Of a DNA stretch of 64,000 bases, positions 30,029 through 41,842 are shown one piece after another. Source of the DNA: Maniola hyperantus (taxonomy: Eukaryota > Arthropoda > Insecta > Lepidoptera > Nymphalidae); NCBI RefSeq assembly GCF_902806685.2, contig NC_048554.1:2604001-2668000 (forward strand), written 5' to 3'. Each line of letters begins with the position of its first letter. The first letter of the stretch is position 1. Below the pieces are notes generated by a model. It searched no databases, was not told where the DNA came from, and saw only the letters and a program-made list of their open reading frames with translations. The translations under genes were made by a program, and so were the position numbers.

Positions 30029-30505
30029 GAAATAAACCGGTGTTGGGGGGTTGATGATGATGATGATGATGAAAGGCAACTAGCAGACCCGCCCTTTCTC
30101 CATTTGGCTGGAACATCTGAAAATCTAATCCTATTTGGGCTGTAGGTACTTGGTTCATAGAGTAGGTAATGTAAATGCAAAAATACAACAATCTGGAAAC
30201 AAGATTTTGTGTGTAGGTTTTCTCATTAACGCAGACTTTCCCTAAAAGAGGATTTTCATAACTTTCAACCGATATTCAAAATATTTTTTGCAATTCAGCC
30301 ACGTCCGACCAGAACAAAAGCAATCGTGAAAGTTTCCGCAAATCTGAATGTTTTATTCATTCTTAATCTACCAGTAGGGGAGGTTATCAAAAACGTCTAA
30401 TTACATGTCACAGACACTGCCATCTATCGCATTTATCATTCTAATCATAAATTACGATCGTTTATGAACTCGGGGCTCGATCACGGTAAAATGACAGATA
30501 CGACG

Positions 30506-30794
30506 ACGATCGCAATCACCTCTGATTGGCCGACACTAGCACACTATAGGCCACAATGCCAATGCGTTGGAGCAAAAGAATACCATAAATAAATACAGCT
30601 AATCACAACGCCAGCGTGGTCGGCCGAGGCGACGTTGGCGTGATGAATTAGATAACTTTACAGTTACGTGATCTGAAGAGGCACGAAATAGAAAATTGTG
30701 GAAGGATCGGAGGGAGGCCTTTGCCCAGACGTGGGACAGCACAGGCTAATTTAGATTAGATTAGAATCACAACGATTGCAATTGTAATAATGAT
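30506..30794. mobile_element. MITE interrupted by a LINE fragment
   Basis: GATCGCAATCACCTCTGATT at the left and GTAATAATGATTGATGCAGG at the right match an uninterrupted relative at 55594-55725. The LINE piece 30611-30764 and its 10-bp duplication split it. Confidence 0.6.
30611..30764 (+). mobile_element. 5'-truncated LINE 3' end with 10-bp target duplication
   Basis: The duplication AATCACAACG is at 30601-30610 and 30765-30774. The insert encodes RGRPRRRWRDELDNFTVT, then a TGA where the family has Trp, then RKLWKDRREAFAQTWDSTG and a stop. The tail is TTAGATTAGATT. It landed inside a MITE whose other half continues at 30775. Confidence 0.8.
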
Positions 30795-31479
30795 TGATGC
30801 AGGTTTTCCGGAATCGGCCTAAGGATGAGCATGAACTTATTAGGCTTATTTGCAGCTAATAAAAAACGTTTTATTTCTATTTTTATCCTAGATGAAACCT
30901 AAGTAGCAAGTGACGATGCATTCTTGAAGGAAGTTTATCTATTTTCAGTAAGTATAAAGTGTAGAGCAAATAAACAGATCAACGTCAATGTAAATTGAGC
31001 ATTCGATTACTCTGCATAAAATGGGCCAATGTAAGCCAACCTTAAAAAAACACAGAACAAAATGGCGCGGTAATTTAGGCGACATTTTTAATTGACGCGA
31101 TGACGTGGCGACAACAAAAACAATTTGGGCGGGAGTCAGTATCGGCAAATTGACTGAGTTATTTATGTGAAAACGAACAGACCGGCTCTTTTTGTTCTAG
31201 ATGAATACAAATGAACCAATGCCGCCTGTTTTCAAAACACTTAGCACAAAATCTTTATAATACGCCATTGGGTGGAAATGTTTTGAGACGAAACTATACT
31301 ATAGGCACAGTTTAAAAAGAGATAGTAGTCCAACTCCTTTAATCTCGTGGTAAATGTCGATCACAACGACTTCTCAACATAGGACCCTAAATAGGCCATT
31401 TCGGGTCGCTCCTTCATCCCGCACTTACCGCACGAATTGACAAATTTTGATGAATTCATATTTTTTATTTTATTTTTTA

Positions 31480-32204
31480 CTAGCTGATCCCCGCGGCTTC
31501 GCCCGCGTAGATTTAGGTTTTTAAAGATCCCGTATAGCCTATGTCACTCAGGAACTGGTGAAAGAATTTTTAAAATCGGTTCAGTAGTTCTAAAGATTAC
31601 CCCCTACAAACAAACTTAACGACATTACCTCCTTATATAATACAACGGGCCGTGCAGCAGAAATCGTAATATTTTAATTTCGCCATAACTTCAAAACCAA
31701 ACGTCCAATTTTAATCATTCAAAGACCAAATATTATCTCCATAAACTGTTCTTAGTGATGAAATCATTTATTTTGATAAGGATTAATAGCATGAGTAAAA
31801 TAAACGCGTTTAAATGTAGTCCAAAAAAAATCAAGATTTTTAAATAAAAAAATGGTTGCTGTGCCTCACTCGACATAGATGGGTATAGTGTGTCGCGGAC
31901 TTTTTTGTAGATATTTATAAGATCTACAATTAATTAGAACATTTTATGGTTCTATCTTTTATAGTTTAGGCAGCGTACGCAAAATAAGTAACTTTTCTGG
32001 TTGATTTTTTACACCTTGTGTCCGAAAAACCCAAATATCTTACGGAACCCTATTTTTTTTCCAAAATAAAATATAGCCTATGTTACTCGTGGATAATGTA
32101 GCTTTCGAATGGTGAAAGAATTTTTAAAATCGGTCCAGTAGTTTTTGAGCCTATTCAGTACAAACAAACAAACAAAGTTTTCCTCTTTATAATATTAGTG
32201 TAGA
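31480..32204 (-). mobile_element. Helitron-like element, long copy
   Basis: Left tip CTAGCTGATCCCCGCGGCTT; right tip TTTATAATATTAGTGTAGA. The block GGTGAAAGAATTTTTAAAAT occurs at both 31558 and 32111, so two related units may be nested, with a CGCCATAACTTCAAAACC section between. Confidence 0.65.
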
Positions 32205-32695
32205 TTTAGAAATCTTTAGTGCAGACAATAAAATTTGTGGGTACCGTATTTCCTGACTGCAATTAAAATTTTATCAAAAACACATTAATTTATATTCAAA
32301 GTGAAAGGAAATAACAGAGTAATCCTTGCTATTATTGTATTAGTAGATATTTGAACATCTTTTGAAACGTAATATTAATTGATGTGTAAACTACAAACAG
32401 AATAAAATAAAGTGATAACATTCACAAAATATCCCTAGTAAGCTGTATTGGTATCGCCGGTCGAAATCCGGTGACCGGAAGGGTGAGCCGGACTTCAACC
32501 GGACTGTCTTTTGATAACGGTAAACCTTCGCACACTCTACATGTCCGGTTAAATAGAAGGTGACCGGAGGTAGTGTACATACGTATACTTGAGAGGTATA
32601 CCCATAACAGATAAGAATGTTTCGGACCTTCATTAAAGGAAGATAAAACGATGCCACTAAAGAGTATTAAAAGCTGAATATATATATAGCATAAA

Positions 32696-32905
32696 CTCAA
32701 ACTCAAATCATTTATTCAAAATTGGTAAAATTTTACGCTTCCTGATTGTCATAAATTTTTATTTGTAAGATGGTATGATATAGTGGTGATAATTAATACG
32801 TACTTAAAACTAAAGCTACGAGGGTTCCAAACGCGCCCAGGTCTGAGAAGAGCCCACAACAAACTCAGCCGGGTATTCTTTTTATTATCACCACTTTACA
32901 AAATT
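32696..32905 (-). mobile_element. LINE 3' untranslated fragment (same family as 4.2 kb)
   Basis: Reverse copy with CTAAAGCTACGAGGGTTCC and AGAAGAGCCCACAACAAACT, ending leftwards in a T-rich run that is the poly(A)-like tail on the minus strand. Confidence 0.55.
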
Positions 32906-33185
32906 TTTACCCATATATTCATACTTCGATTATTATGAAAAAAATATATGTAAAAAAGGCTTCACATTATATCATGCAATAAATAAAAACGAAATGTACG
33001 CACAACAGGTGCACAACATCTGCGCTATAAAGTTAAAATTTTAGCCATCTGCATCGTTTGAACGAAAATGGAACTTTTTGTTATTATTTCTCTTCTTGAA
33101 ACAAAAAACGCGTAAAAACAATTTTTGTATAAAAGTTTACTGACTGTGCATTTTTCATTTGTAAATTTCAATTTTTTTTATAAAA

Positions 33186-33250
33186 TACCATCAGTGGTAA
33201 ATTGAACTAGTTGACGATTCAAAAGCACTTGTAAAAGTTTACTTGAATGA
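33186..33250 (+). mobile_element. LINE tail fragment
   Basis: CAGTGGTAAATTGAACTAG, then ATTCAAAAGCACTTGTAAAA, matches the extreme 3' end of the 4.2-kb family. Confidence 0.45.
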
Positions 33251-33818
33251 AGATATATTCTATTTATATTATTAGTATGGAATATGGAATAGGGTGGATG
33301 GTCAAATTTTTCATTTACGTGCGTTGCGGCAATACCAGAGCGAAACTATACAAAATGGAAGTCGTACAAGGTTTAAAAGGGTCCTTTTCTCTCCATGCAT
33401 ACAGGACTAGTCAATGGGTGGTGTTTGAATCGTTGACTTTCCGAATTTCAATCCGCTCCGCTCCGTTTCACTGTAAATTATAATCAGACAGAGCTTCGAA
33501 AAAAAGATGTCTAGTACGTCTAACACAGTTGACTCGCGAGACATCATATAAAATTACGTTTTACAACTCTCAAAGGCAAAATATCAAACAATAAGGAAGT
33601 GAAGAGCGCAAACTAATTCCGCCTCTAATCTAAACGCCGCTTCCCCACAGGGAATACGAATAGCAGAACTGCAGTTCCTGACTAATGGAAAAAGCGGCCC
33701 ATATTTGCATAGTAATGCATCGAATCTCACTGAAGAGGAACGACGCTCAATACAATTTCAACTTATATCATACACCTAGCCACTTATCTACTGTCTACAA
33801 ATGGTAGTAAAGCCTTTG
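33251..33818. other. No gene or recognised repeat seen
   Basis: AT-rich with scattered short frames only. Confidence 0.4.
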
Positions 33819-34031
33819 ATGAGGAGATCCGTGGGAGAACTATAGAGTAACCGACATAGCTCAACGGGTTGCGAAGCTGAAGTGGCAATGGGCAGGCCAC
33901 ATAGTTCGTAAAACCGATAGACGTTGGGGTCTCAAGGTGCTGGAATGGCGACCTCGCACCGGAAGACGCAGTGTTGGAAGACCTCCACTAGGTGGACGGA
34001 AGACGGATCGATTGATGATGTTGATGATAAA
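33819..34031 (+). mobile_element. RTE LINE fragment with open RT end and internal deletion
   Basis: From 33843 a frame reads RVTDIAQRVAKLKWQWAGH and continues through RRWGLKVLEW and the GRRSVGRPP block; it then jumps into the tail TGATGATGTTGATG at 34014. The part normally between them is deleted. Confidence 0.75.
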
Positions 34032-34555
34032 AGGCGGAACCATGGCCAAAACTGGGCATTTGCCTTTCATTGAGTTTGATTGGTTATTATTAAAATGAGA
34101 ACCAAGCTGCGTTTGTATAGGAAGGGCTGTGAAGAGCGTTAGGGTTATTTCTCTTTATGAGATAAACAAAACTAGGATTATGATGATGACGAATAGAAGC
34201 GAGCGCAGCAAGATAATAATAAAGTCAAAAATCTGTTCAAGAATAATAAGAACATACACCAGAAACCGGCGTCGACGCGAAACGCCTCCGGCTGTCTTCC
34301 GCAATTTGCATAATAATATTACACTGCAAAATTTTACATCTTAAAGTACCATTTATATGTACGTATAGTTTTTAATTACCACGCATAATAGAATAGATTA
34401 GAAAAGAATAGGAATATTTTTATTCAAATAAATATAAATAAAAGTCGGCAAAGAAATTTATTAAGAACTAGCTGATTAAAATTCTAATCAAAATAAGATT
34501 TATATTATATTTTATCAAAGAATTAGGCTTTTTTCAAACTGCGGCATATAAATTA

Positions 34556-34681
34556 TTTATTTTATTTATTTACACTTTATTGCACACAATACAAAGTAAA
34601 CATTGAAAAAACACAATATAGGATCTTAATCTAATAGCTGTGGCATGCAAAGGCGGCCTTATCGCTAAAGCGATCTCTTCT
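34556..34681 (-). mobile_element. LINE 3' fragment (TTTATTGCAC type)
   Basis: TACACTTTATTGCACACAAT, then GGCGGCCTTATCGCTAAAG and GCGATCTCTTCTAGGCAACC. The same order appears at 44519-44652. The 5' truncation point is marked by a perfect hairpin (34682-34713). Confidence 0.55.
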
Positions 34682-34713
34682 AGGCAACCTTTGACGAAAG
34701 TCAAAGGTTGCCT
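34682..34713. repeat. Perfect 14-bp hairpin with GAAA loop
   Basis: AGGCAACCTTTGAC, GAAA, GTCAAAGGTTGCCT. The left arm continues the LINE fragment 34556-34681, so the right arm is an inverted duplication of it. Confidence 0.8.
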
Positions 34714-35537
34714 GGTTGGTATTATAGTCCGGTCCGGTCAACATTTGCGTTACCAAGTCCCAACATTCAGACACGAATGTGACTATAATATGATTTAGGA
34801 ATATTCCGTGGTTTAAATTAAGCTCGACTATAATATTATTATTTTATATAAAATATACCCCTCTAAATTTAAAACATTAAAAATCACATTTTCTTTTCCA
34901 TTTTAGACCATTTTCGATGGATATTTTTCAATACCGAATCGAGACGTCACTTCTTTGCCCCTTCTGATGCAGCCGAATCGTTTCACTGGCGTCATTTGCA
35001 TCACAATACTGAAAAATGCATTGATTTCGATTCTTGCCACGATTTGATATTTAATTAAAAAAATATTTGATGGAATGTCATGATATTTTATGTCCGCAGT
35101 TCATCATAAAATATGTATGCAGTTAATACGTATCGTACGATAACATATCGCTTCATAAGATACGTCAAATATGATTTACGAGGAAGATATCGAGATGTTT
35201 TTGGTACATATGGGTACATATAGAGTTTTTGGTATTTGGACGAATTGCACGGTAAAAGAAAACTTTGTTCAAAAATTTTACAGCCAGTGTCACTCGGGAT
35301 GATGTGCCTAAAGATTCTAACGATGCCCATACATCCAAATTGGTTACAGTTTTTTGGATTTGAAAAACTCAAATACATGAACCCTGAAAACATAATACTC
35401 CCTTTTTTTGACCGTCGTGTTTTTGAAATACGTAATACATAATCTAAGTACGTTGAGAGCCCAAAAATTATAGGCATTTTATCATAGAAATTGAAAGAAT
35501 TAATTTGGAGAATATTACACTCAAATTAACAGTCACG
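34714..35537. other. Unassigned; one 129-codon minus frame without family signal
   Basis: The frame 35477-35088 is Tyr/Ile/Ser rich with no motif, and its opposite strand also has a 68-codon frame. I regard it as chance in low-complexity DNA. Confidence 0.35.
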
Positions 35538-35648
35538 ATAGGGGCTTCTTTCGACGGACCATTCAGACTACATTCTGTCATATACAACCTTAATTCATTG
35601 CATAACGGTTGAATATGACAAATGGTTCCCTAAAGAAGCTCCTATACT
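35538..35648. repeat. Imperfect inverted repeat
   Basis: GATAGGGGCTTCTTT at the left and AAAGAAGCTCCTATAC at the right, with partial pairing of GACCATT and AATGGTTC inside. MITE-like, family unknown. Confidence 0.45.
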
Positions 35649-36044
35649 CACTATAAATTCCAGTGTTAGATTGTACAAAATGTCTGAAATACGTAACAAA
35701 TGGTCTAAAAGTATCATTAAAACCTTTCAGACCCCAACAGTGTAATTTATACATACATTAGCTCTCATTAAGGTCGCACCCCACCTGCGTACAAGGTGTA
35801 ATTACCCTGTAATTCTTTGGTCCTACATTGTTAATTAAGATTACGCATCTGAGTCGTAAGCGGCGGATCAGAAGAATAATTGTAGAATTAAGTATTAACC
35901 TTGCGGGGTTGTATCGGTGAAATACTTCAGCAAATTAAGGGTATCTTTTACGCTGGTATTTTGAACACATCGATCTTCATCCGATACATTGTTTTGGCAG
36001 AATATTGCGAATTATACTTGTTCCTTTTGTACTTAATACGTATG

Positions 36045-36183
36045 AGTCCGCGATAGGTGGAGGCAATCGGGATATGAGGCACACCCGCACGTCATCTGCG
36101 CTTGCCCGCACCGGGATAGCGCGGGGGCTGTGCGGGTGTGCGGGACGTTCCCTCCCCGATTGCCATCTCGACCTGTAGCGTAG
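36045..36183. mobile_element. CpG-rich foldback MITE
   Basis: GTCCGCGATAGGTGGAGGCA to CGATTGCCATCTCGACCTGT; centre rich in GCGGGGGCTGTGCGGGTGTG. Confidence 0.7.
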
Positions 36184-36304
36184 TATACTAAAATTACTAA
36201 CAGTTACATCAATGAATTGTAGTTTTCACTTTTCCTTTCTTTAAATATAAATACAACTCCAAATCCAACAACTGACACAATTAAAGTGTGTAATTTGTTA
36301 CCTA

Positions 36305-36521
36305 TCCATACTAATATTATAAATGCGAAAGTGTGTCTGTCTGTCTGTCTGCTAGCTTTTCACGGCTCAACCGCTCAACCGATTTTGACGAAATTTGGTA
36401 CAGAGGTGGCTTGCAACCCGGGGAAGGACATAGGCTACTTTTTATCCCGGAAAATTTAAGAGTTCCCACACGATTTTTAAAAACCTAAATCCACGCGTAC
36501 GAAGTCGCGGGTATCAGCTAG
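36305..36521 (+). mobile_element. Helitron-like element, well preserved
   Basis: 5' TCCATACTAATATTATAAAT, GTCTGTCT run, CTAGCTTTTCACGGCTCAAC, TTTTTATCCCGG, 3' GGGTATCAGCTAG|T. Good reference copy. Confidence 0.8.
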
Positions 36522-37284
36522 TTTTGAGTAAATTATTTGACTTTGATTTTGAAATTAACGGCTCATAATCACCATTCAATTTATTCTTATGTATTAACTA
36601 ATCTAATAATTAAGCAATTGTATATGTTAATTTAGATGTAGGAAGATAGTTGTATCAATTAGTTGTTAAGGTTATAAGATTGCAAAAGTTTGTGATGTAC
36701 CTTATTGTTAATTAAATTTGAACCGGAGTCCTACGTAATGCTGTATATGCCTATAATTGATGGTTGTAATAGTACTGGAATTGTTTGTGACCTGTTTTTA
36801 ATGATTGTGAATGTTGTTACAATTTATCGTTGGCATGTCTAATAAAAAAAAATCATCATCAGCCTGTGAACGTCGATTATGTAAATGAAGCTTCAAATTG
36901 AACTACGACATAAAATAATACTATGATCACGGTGCACGATAATTCAACGAAGTTAGTTAATTCTCTGCATAACTGAAATAGTTTCATATCAATAAATAAC
37001 AGCGCTAAAGCCCATGCCGCTGTGGTCTAACTTCATACAAGTTTGAACGCGGTCGTAAGCACATTATTGAATAGCAATCGGGCAAATCCAACGCGTGCCA
37101 TTTCGTATCGCTTCTCTAACTTTCTCATTACCCTGGCAAATAAGAATGCCATTTCATTTGGTATTAAAAGTTAAAACTACCGTGAGTACTGAGTAGTGCT
37201 CATCTGCCAGAAATAAATAATAATCAATTAGCAATCTATTGTCAGTGTGAACTAGCGTTGTTGTTATTTGTTGGTTTTTTTTTA
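36522..37284. other. No gene; possible retroelement tail
   Basis: At 36838-36880 AATAAAAAAAAATCATCATC is followed by AGCCTGTGAACGTCG, an RTE-like tail scrap. Confidence 0.4.
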
Positions 37285-37519
37285 ATTTATAGAAGGAAAA
37301 GGTGACTGACTGACTGACTAACTGACTGACTGACTGATCTATCAACGCACAGCTCAAACGGACGGACGGACGGATTGGGCTGAAATTTGGCATGCAGATA
37401 GCTATTATGACGTAGGCATCCGCTAAGAAAGGATTTTTAAAAATTCAATCCCTAAGGGGGTGAAAAAGAGGTTTGAAATTTGTGTAGTCCACGCGGACGA
37501 AGTCGCGAGCATAAGCTAG
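37285..37519 (+). mobile_element. Helitron-like element, first of a tail-to-head pair
   Basis: GGTGACTGACTGACTGAC run, TCCGCTAAGAAAGGATTTTT and 3' end GCGAGCATAAGCTAG|T; the next copy begins within two bases. Confidence 0.75.
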
Positions 37520-37696
37520 TATAGGTATAAAAGGAAAAGCTGACTGACTGACCGACTAATCTATCAACGCACAGCTCAAACTACTGGATGGGTCGGAATG
37601 AAATTTGACATGCAGATAGCTATTATCATCTACTAAGAAGTAATTTTTGAAAATTCAACTCCTAAGGAGGTGAAATAGGGTTTAGAAATTTTCGCT
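37520..37696 (+). mobile_element. Helitron-like element, second of the pair, 3' truncated
   Basis: TATAGGTATAAAAGGAAAAG start, same order as the first copy, lost after GGTTTAGAAATTTTCG. Confidence 0.65.
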
Positions 37697-37744
37697 AAAA
37701 AGTTGCAAAACATACAACTTATTTTAAATATTATGTCGCGCACT

Positions 37745-37896
37745 TAGCACGCGACAGCTCGAGATTCCAAACGGGACGAGAACACCGCGCACACCTCCCA
37801 CGCCAACCAGTTGCGGGCGAGCTCGGGTGACGTGCGGGTGTGCAGGACGTCCCCCTGCCTCATACCCCGATTGCCATCTCCACCTGTCGCGGACTA
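37745..37896. mobile_element. CpG-rich foldback MITE, left arm diverged
   Basis: CACGCGACAGCTCGAGATTC at the left; GATTGCCATCTCCACCTGTC at the right. Confidence 0.6.
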
Positions 37897-38257
37897 TTGT
37901 GATACTCAATATCCTTACTCTGTGGAATAGGCTTGCTGGTCGGCGCTGACCCTAATCTGTATAAAGCTACCCCATTATCGATACATCTATAAACGTAAAA
38001 TATAATACATGTGGTACGTATCAATATTATTTTCCAAATGGCATCGTAAAATGTTACAATCCTCGTGCCAAACTAAAAGCTTCGCAAAGGGAATAATCAC
38101 TTATTTTATATACACTTTATTTAGCGCCTATATTATGCGCATAATACGGGGTGAAGAATATAATATCGAGGTAAAGGGAAATGTGGTCTGACGGGAAACG
38201 GTGATAGAAACGTTGTAGTATAATTGAAAGATCTTTCTCCTTGCGTAATATTCCTTA

Positions 38258-38470
38258 CTAGATGATGCCCGCGACTTCGTCCGCGTGGATTTAGGTTTTT
38301 AAAAATCCTGTGGGAACTCTTCAATTTTCCGGGATAAAAAGTAGCCTATGTCCTTCCCCAGGATGCAAGCTACCCCTGTATCCAATTGCGTCAAAATCGG
38401 TTAAACGGTTGAGCCGTGAAAAGCTAGCAGACAGACAGACACACTTTCGCATTTATAATATTAGTATGGA
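38258..38470 (-). mobile_element. Helitron-like element, head to head with the next
   Basis: CTAGATGATGCCCGCGACTT at the left, CAGACAGACAGACACACTTT, 5' tip TATAATATTAGTATGGA at 38470. Confidence 0.75.
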
Positions 38471-38509
38471 TGGATTGCTGAGGGTCGTGACCCCTTTACA
38501 ATCCATATT

Positions 38510-38618
38510 TCCATACTAATATTATAAATGCAAAAGTCTGTCTGTCTGTCTGTCTGTTAGCTTTTCACGGTCTATCCATTCAACCGATTTTGACGACATT
38601 TGGTACAGCTTGCAGTAG
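38510..38618 (+). mobile_element. Helitron-like element, 5' part, facing the previous copy
   Basis: TCCATACTAATATTATAAAT, GTCTGTCT run, TTAGCTTTTCACGG; ends abruptly after GGTACAGCTTG. Only 40 bp separate the two 5' ends. Confidence 0.7.
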
Positions 38619-39377
38619 TAGTATTTATCATTATTTTTAAGTGCTAACAACTACTAATGTCTAACAAATTGTCCTTTTGTTTTCATTACTGCTTCGGAGC
38701 TATATTTCTTTACTTTTTATATGTACAAAAATGTGATCGGTCATTCTTATTATATAGTGCTACAATAGCTGTGTACCCATAAGTGGCACGCCACACAGAA
38801 AAATACTATGTATTATTTATTTAATAACCGCTTTGTGAACTTGCTGTTGGTGTACCGAAATATAATAAATATAAATAAATAAAAGCAAGCAAGTCGTGTA
38901 TGAAATATCCGAGGCGAATTAATCTCTTGTATGAGTGCTTCTAAAAGACCTTAGAGTGCCCCAGCCGCTTCTAATTAAGTTTGCATACCGCCTTTTAAAA
39001 TTAAAATTCTTGATGAAAGGCATTTTGCTGTGTACTGTTTTAGAATGAAAAATAAAAAATATGGCTTTCTTTCACGGATTAATTTGTTAAAAGATGTTTA
39101 TATATTACTATGGTAAATTATTGTATGTCTAATAATGATCTCAGACAAATAATGTTCCCGTAGTAATTTAGTGATCATTTTCGAGATTTCGGAGAGTAAT
39201 TTCTATCTGATCTTGTAGCTGTTATGGTCCAAAAAACGAATGCCGCCAGATATCCCTTATTTTCTGAGAAACAAAATATGTTAGATAGGGTAGAGTAGTG
39301 TTAGTGTGTGATCCACAAAAATATGATACGCATTTATAAAATACTGGAAATGCGTCTTGATAACGCCATATATGAAT

Positions 39378-39680
39378 TTTTAGGGTTCCGTAGCCGAATG
39401 GCAAAAAACGGAACCCTTATAGATTCGTCATGTCTGTCTGTCTGTCTGTATGTCACAGCCACTTTTTTCCAAAACTATAAGAGGTATACTGTAGATGTAT
39501 TCTGTGAACCGCATTAAGATCTTTACACAAAAATAGAAAAAAAAAAAACAATAAATTTTGGGGTTTTCCATACTTAGACCTGAAACTCAATTTTTTTTTT
39601 CATCAAACCCATATGTGTGGGAAGTATGGCTAGGCCTTCAAAAATGATGTTGAGGTTTCTAATATTTAATTAAGACGTGA
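39378..39680 (+). repeat. GTTCCGTAC-family repeat, AGCCGAATGG variant
   Basis: TTTTAGGGTTCCGTAGCCGA, GGAACCCTTATAGATTCGTC, a GTCTGTCT run, then an AT-rich region with A12 and T12 runs. Confidence 0.55.
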
Positions 39681-39885
39681 TGCTTTTAAAAAAGTCTTCG
39701 TGTGTACGAATTTGGAATCGATAAAGTAAGATAAGAATAGGGGTAGGCAAAGGATAACAAAGATTGATATTTTCGTATTATAAGGCGAGAGTCCCTGCAT
39801 TAATCATATGAGTAACTGTCGGATACAAGAAAATATATAAAACACTTCCGGTTAAAGCTACGAGAAGAGTACGTATGAGGATGAG

Positions 39886-39977
39886 TAGCGAATATAACCC
39901 TTATGTTTGTGTAAATATTGACACAATGTAGTTACATTGTGTCAATATTTACACAAACATAAGGGTTATATTCGCTA
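39886..39977. repeat. Perfect inverted repeat, 45-bp arms, 2-bp centre
   Basis: TAGCGAATATAACCCTTATG begins the left arm; the exact complement of the whole arm follows after GT at 39931-39932. No mismatch in 45 bp. Confidence 0.92.
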
Positions 39978-41050
39978 ATCACGAATATGCCATAATGTGT
40001 TCTGTAACAGAGATTGATTCCCATACTAATACAATCACATCAATCACACAAGTAACTTTGCTGAATTTGTTACACGAAGAACACACAAAGCTGGAGACCG
40101 ACGTGTACCGTTACCGCGAAAAGAACAAGTAAGAGGGTAGTTCGCTACTGCCCTTGACAGCTCGAACTTCATCTCTCGCAGCTCCGCAGTCCCGTCGTGA
40201 TGCGAAATCAAGTCGAAATTAGCGATTTGATTGATTTGATCTGTGCGTACCACGCATAGATTCAGTTAGTCAATACGAGTATGCAAACTAATTTTACTGT
40301 AGGTATTAGGGCGCGTTTAGCTTTATTTATAGAAAAGGATCGATAAGACCAGAATACATGATCATATGAGTCCATACGTCTAGTGACTAATGCATTGACT
40401 AGGTATTAAATAGTAGCTGCGCTAACAGATTCTAGTTTGTTCTTTGAAAAATTTAACTTTTACCATCGATATAAATGACAAGACATGGTCTAGCGAACAA
40501 AATTTTTCAGGGTTTGGAAAGCAAGTAAATCAGCGCCACCTCTTAGATACTAATGAACTACCCGTTTGAAATCCAGACGTCACTGAGGTTGCATTGGTGC
40601 ATAATTAACATTTACGCACCAATGAGTCAGTGCCATTTTATTTGTTCAATAACCCTGTACATACGAAGTAATATATAAGTCAATGCTTTTTGCGTAGCCG
40701 CTTTGAGTGTCGAATAACAAATACATATATCCATCCAAACCAATGTTATATTTGTGAAATTGTCTGTCTGTTACCCTTTCAGCATCTAATCGCTCAACCA
40801 ATTTTGACAAAATTTGCCATAGAGATAGTTTTCATTCTGAAGACCGATATACATATTACCTCTATAGGTATAAAGTCTCTGAGGTGAATCAATAGGTCCC
40901 ATAGGGATTTTTGAATATCAAACTTAAACCAAACTCTTAGTATTTCATCAAATCATTCTCGATTATTCCACATGAATCATAGAGAGGTGACTCCGTAATT
41001 TTCATTAAAACGTTAAACGTATTCAAAGGCATGTGTAATCTTATTAATTA
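39978..41050. other. No gene; one Helitron-like scrap
   Basis: 40735-40830 keeps AATTGTCTGTCTGTTACCCT and CGCTCAACCAATTTTGAC, a decayed Helitron-like 5' part. The rest is unassigned. Confidence 0.4.
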
Positions 41051-41275
41051 CTAGCTTATGCTCGCGACTTCGTCCGCATGGACTACAAAATTTCACCCCC
41101 TTAGGAATTGAATTTTCAAAAATCCTTTCTTAGCGGATGCCTACGTCATAATAGCTATCTGCATGCCAAATTTCAGCCCGATCCGTCCAGTAGTTTGAGC
41201 TGTGCGTTGATAGATCAGTCAGTCAGTCAGTCAGTCATTCAGTCAGTCAGTCACCTTTTCCTTTTATATATATAG
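41051..41275 (-). mobile_element. Helitron-like element
   Basis: CTAGCTTATGCTCGCGACTT, ATGCCTACGTCATAATAGCT, a long CAGT run, 5' tip TATATATATAGA. Confidence 0.75.
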
Positions 41276-41280
41276 ATAGA

Positions 41281-41755
41281 TTATATTCATGCTTTCTACA
41301 AAAAGTGCTCAACGCAGAATGTAGGTAGGTACGTCACAAAACCCTTAGAGGATACACTTTACATCACACGACATAGGCCCGTTTATCGCGCAAACAAGTT
41401 GTCGTTAATGTTGTCAGCAATGATGTCAAACATCGACACATTGCGGCTGCCATGTGTCGATGTTTGAGTAGAGACGTATCATTCCACACAAAAACCTTTT
41501 AAAAAACTATACTTTGGTATTAAAAAGAGTAAGAAAGAGGAAAATTTATATTAATAAGTTCAAGTTGATGTTCATGCTCCTGCCTTCTACAAAAAGTTCC
41601 AACGCACAATGTACATCACAAAACCCTTAAAGAATACACGACATCACACTACATAGGCCTATTTATCGCGTAAACAAGTTATCGTTAACGTTGTCAGAGC
41701 CCCAAATATCGTCACACGGCACCCTAGAGACGTATCTTTCCACACAAAAACCATT
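41281..41755 (+). repeat. Local direct duplication, period about 290 bp
   Basis: TTCTACAAAAAGTG/TTCC, CAACGCA, CACAAAACCCTTA and TTTATCGCGCAAACAAGTT occur in order in 41281-41505 and again in 41570-41755. Only the first unit has a 13-bp stem hairpin AAACATCGACACA (41428-41440 with 41453-41465). Confidence 0.65.
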
Positions 41756-41842
41756 CAGCATCAGATTGCTTTCGGAAGTTTACAAACACGTTCCCTAGTG
41801 CAAGTCAACAATACCATTTTTTCATGACAAGTAGCTGTGATA

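Noticed and set aside
29885..30191. Frames with runs of Asp or His codons
   Set aside because: They are translations of a GAT/CAT triplet tract next to a SINE, with no gene context.
35088..35477. 129-codon minus frame as a host gene
   Set aside because: No motif, signal peptide or splice context; the region is low in complexity and the opposite strand is also partly open.
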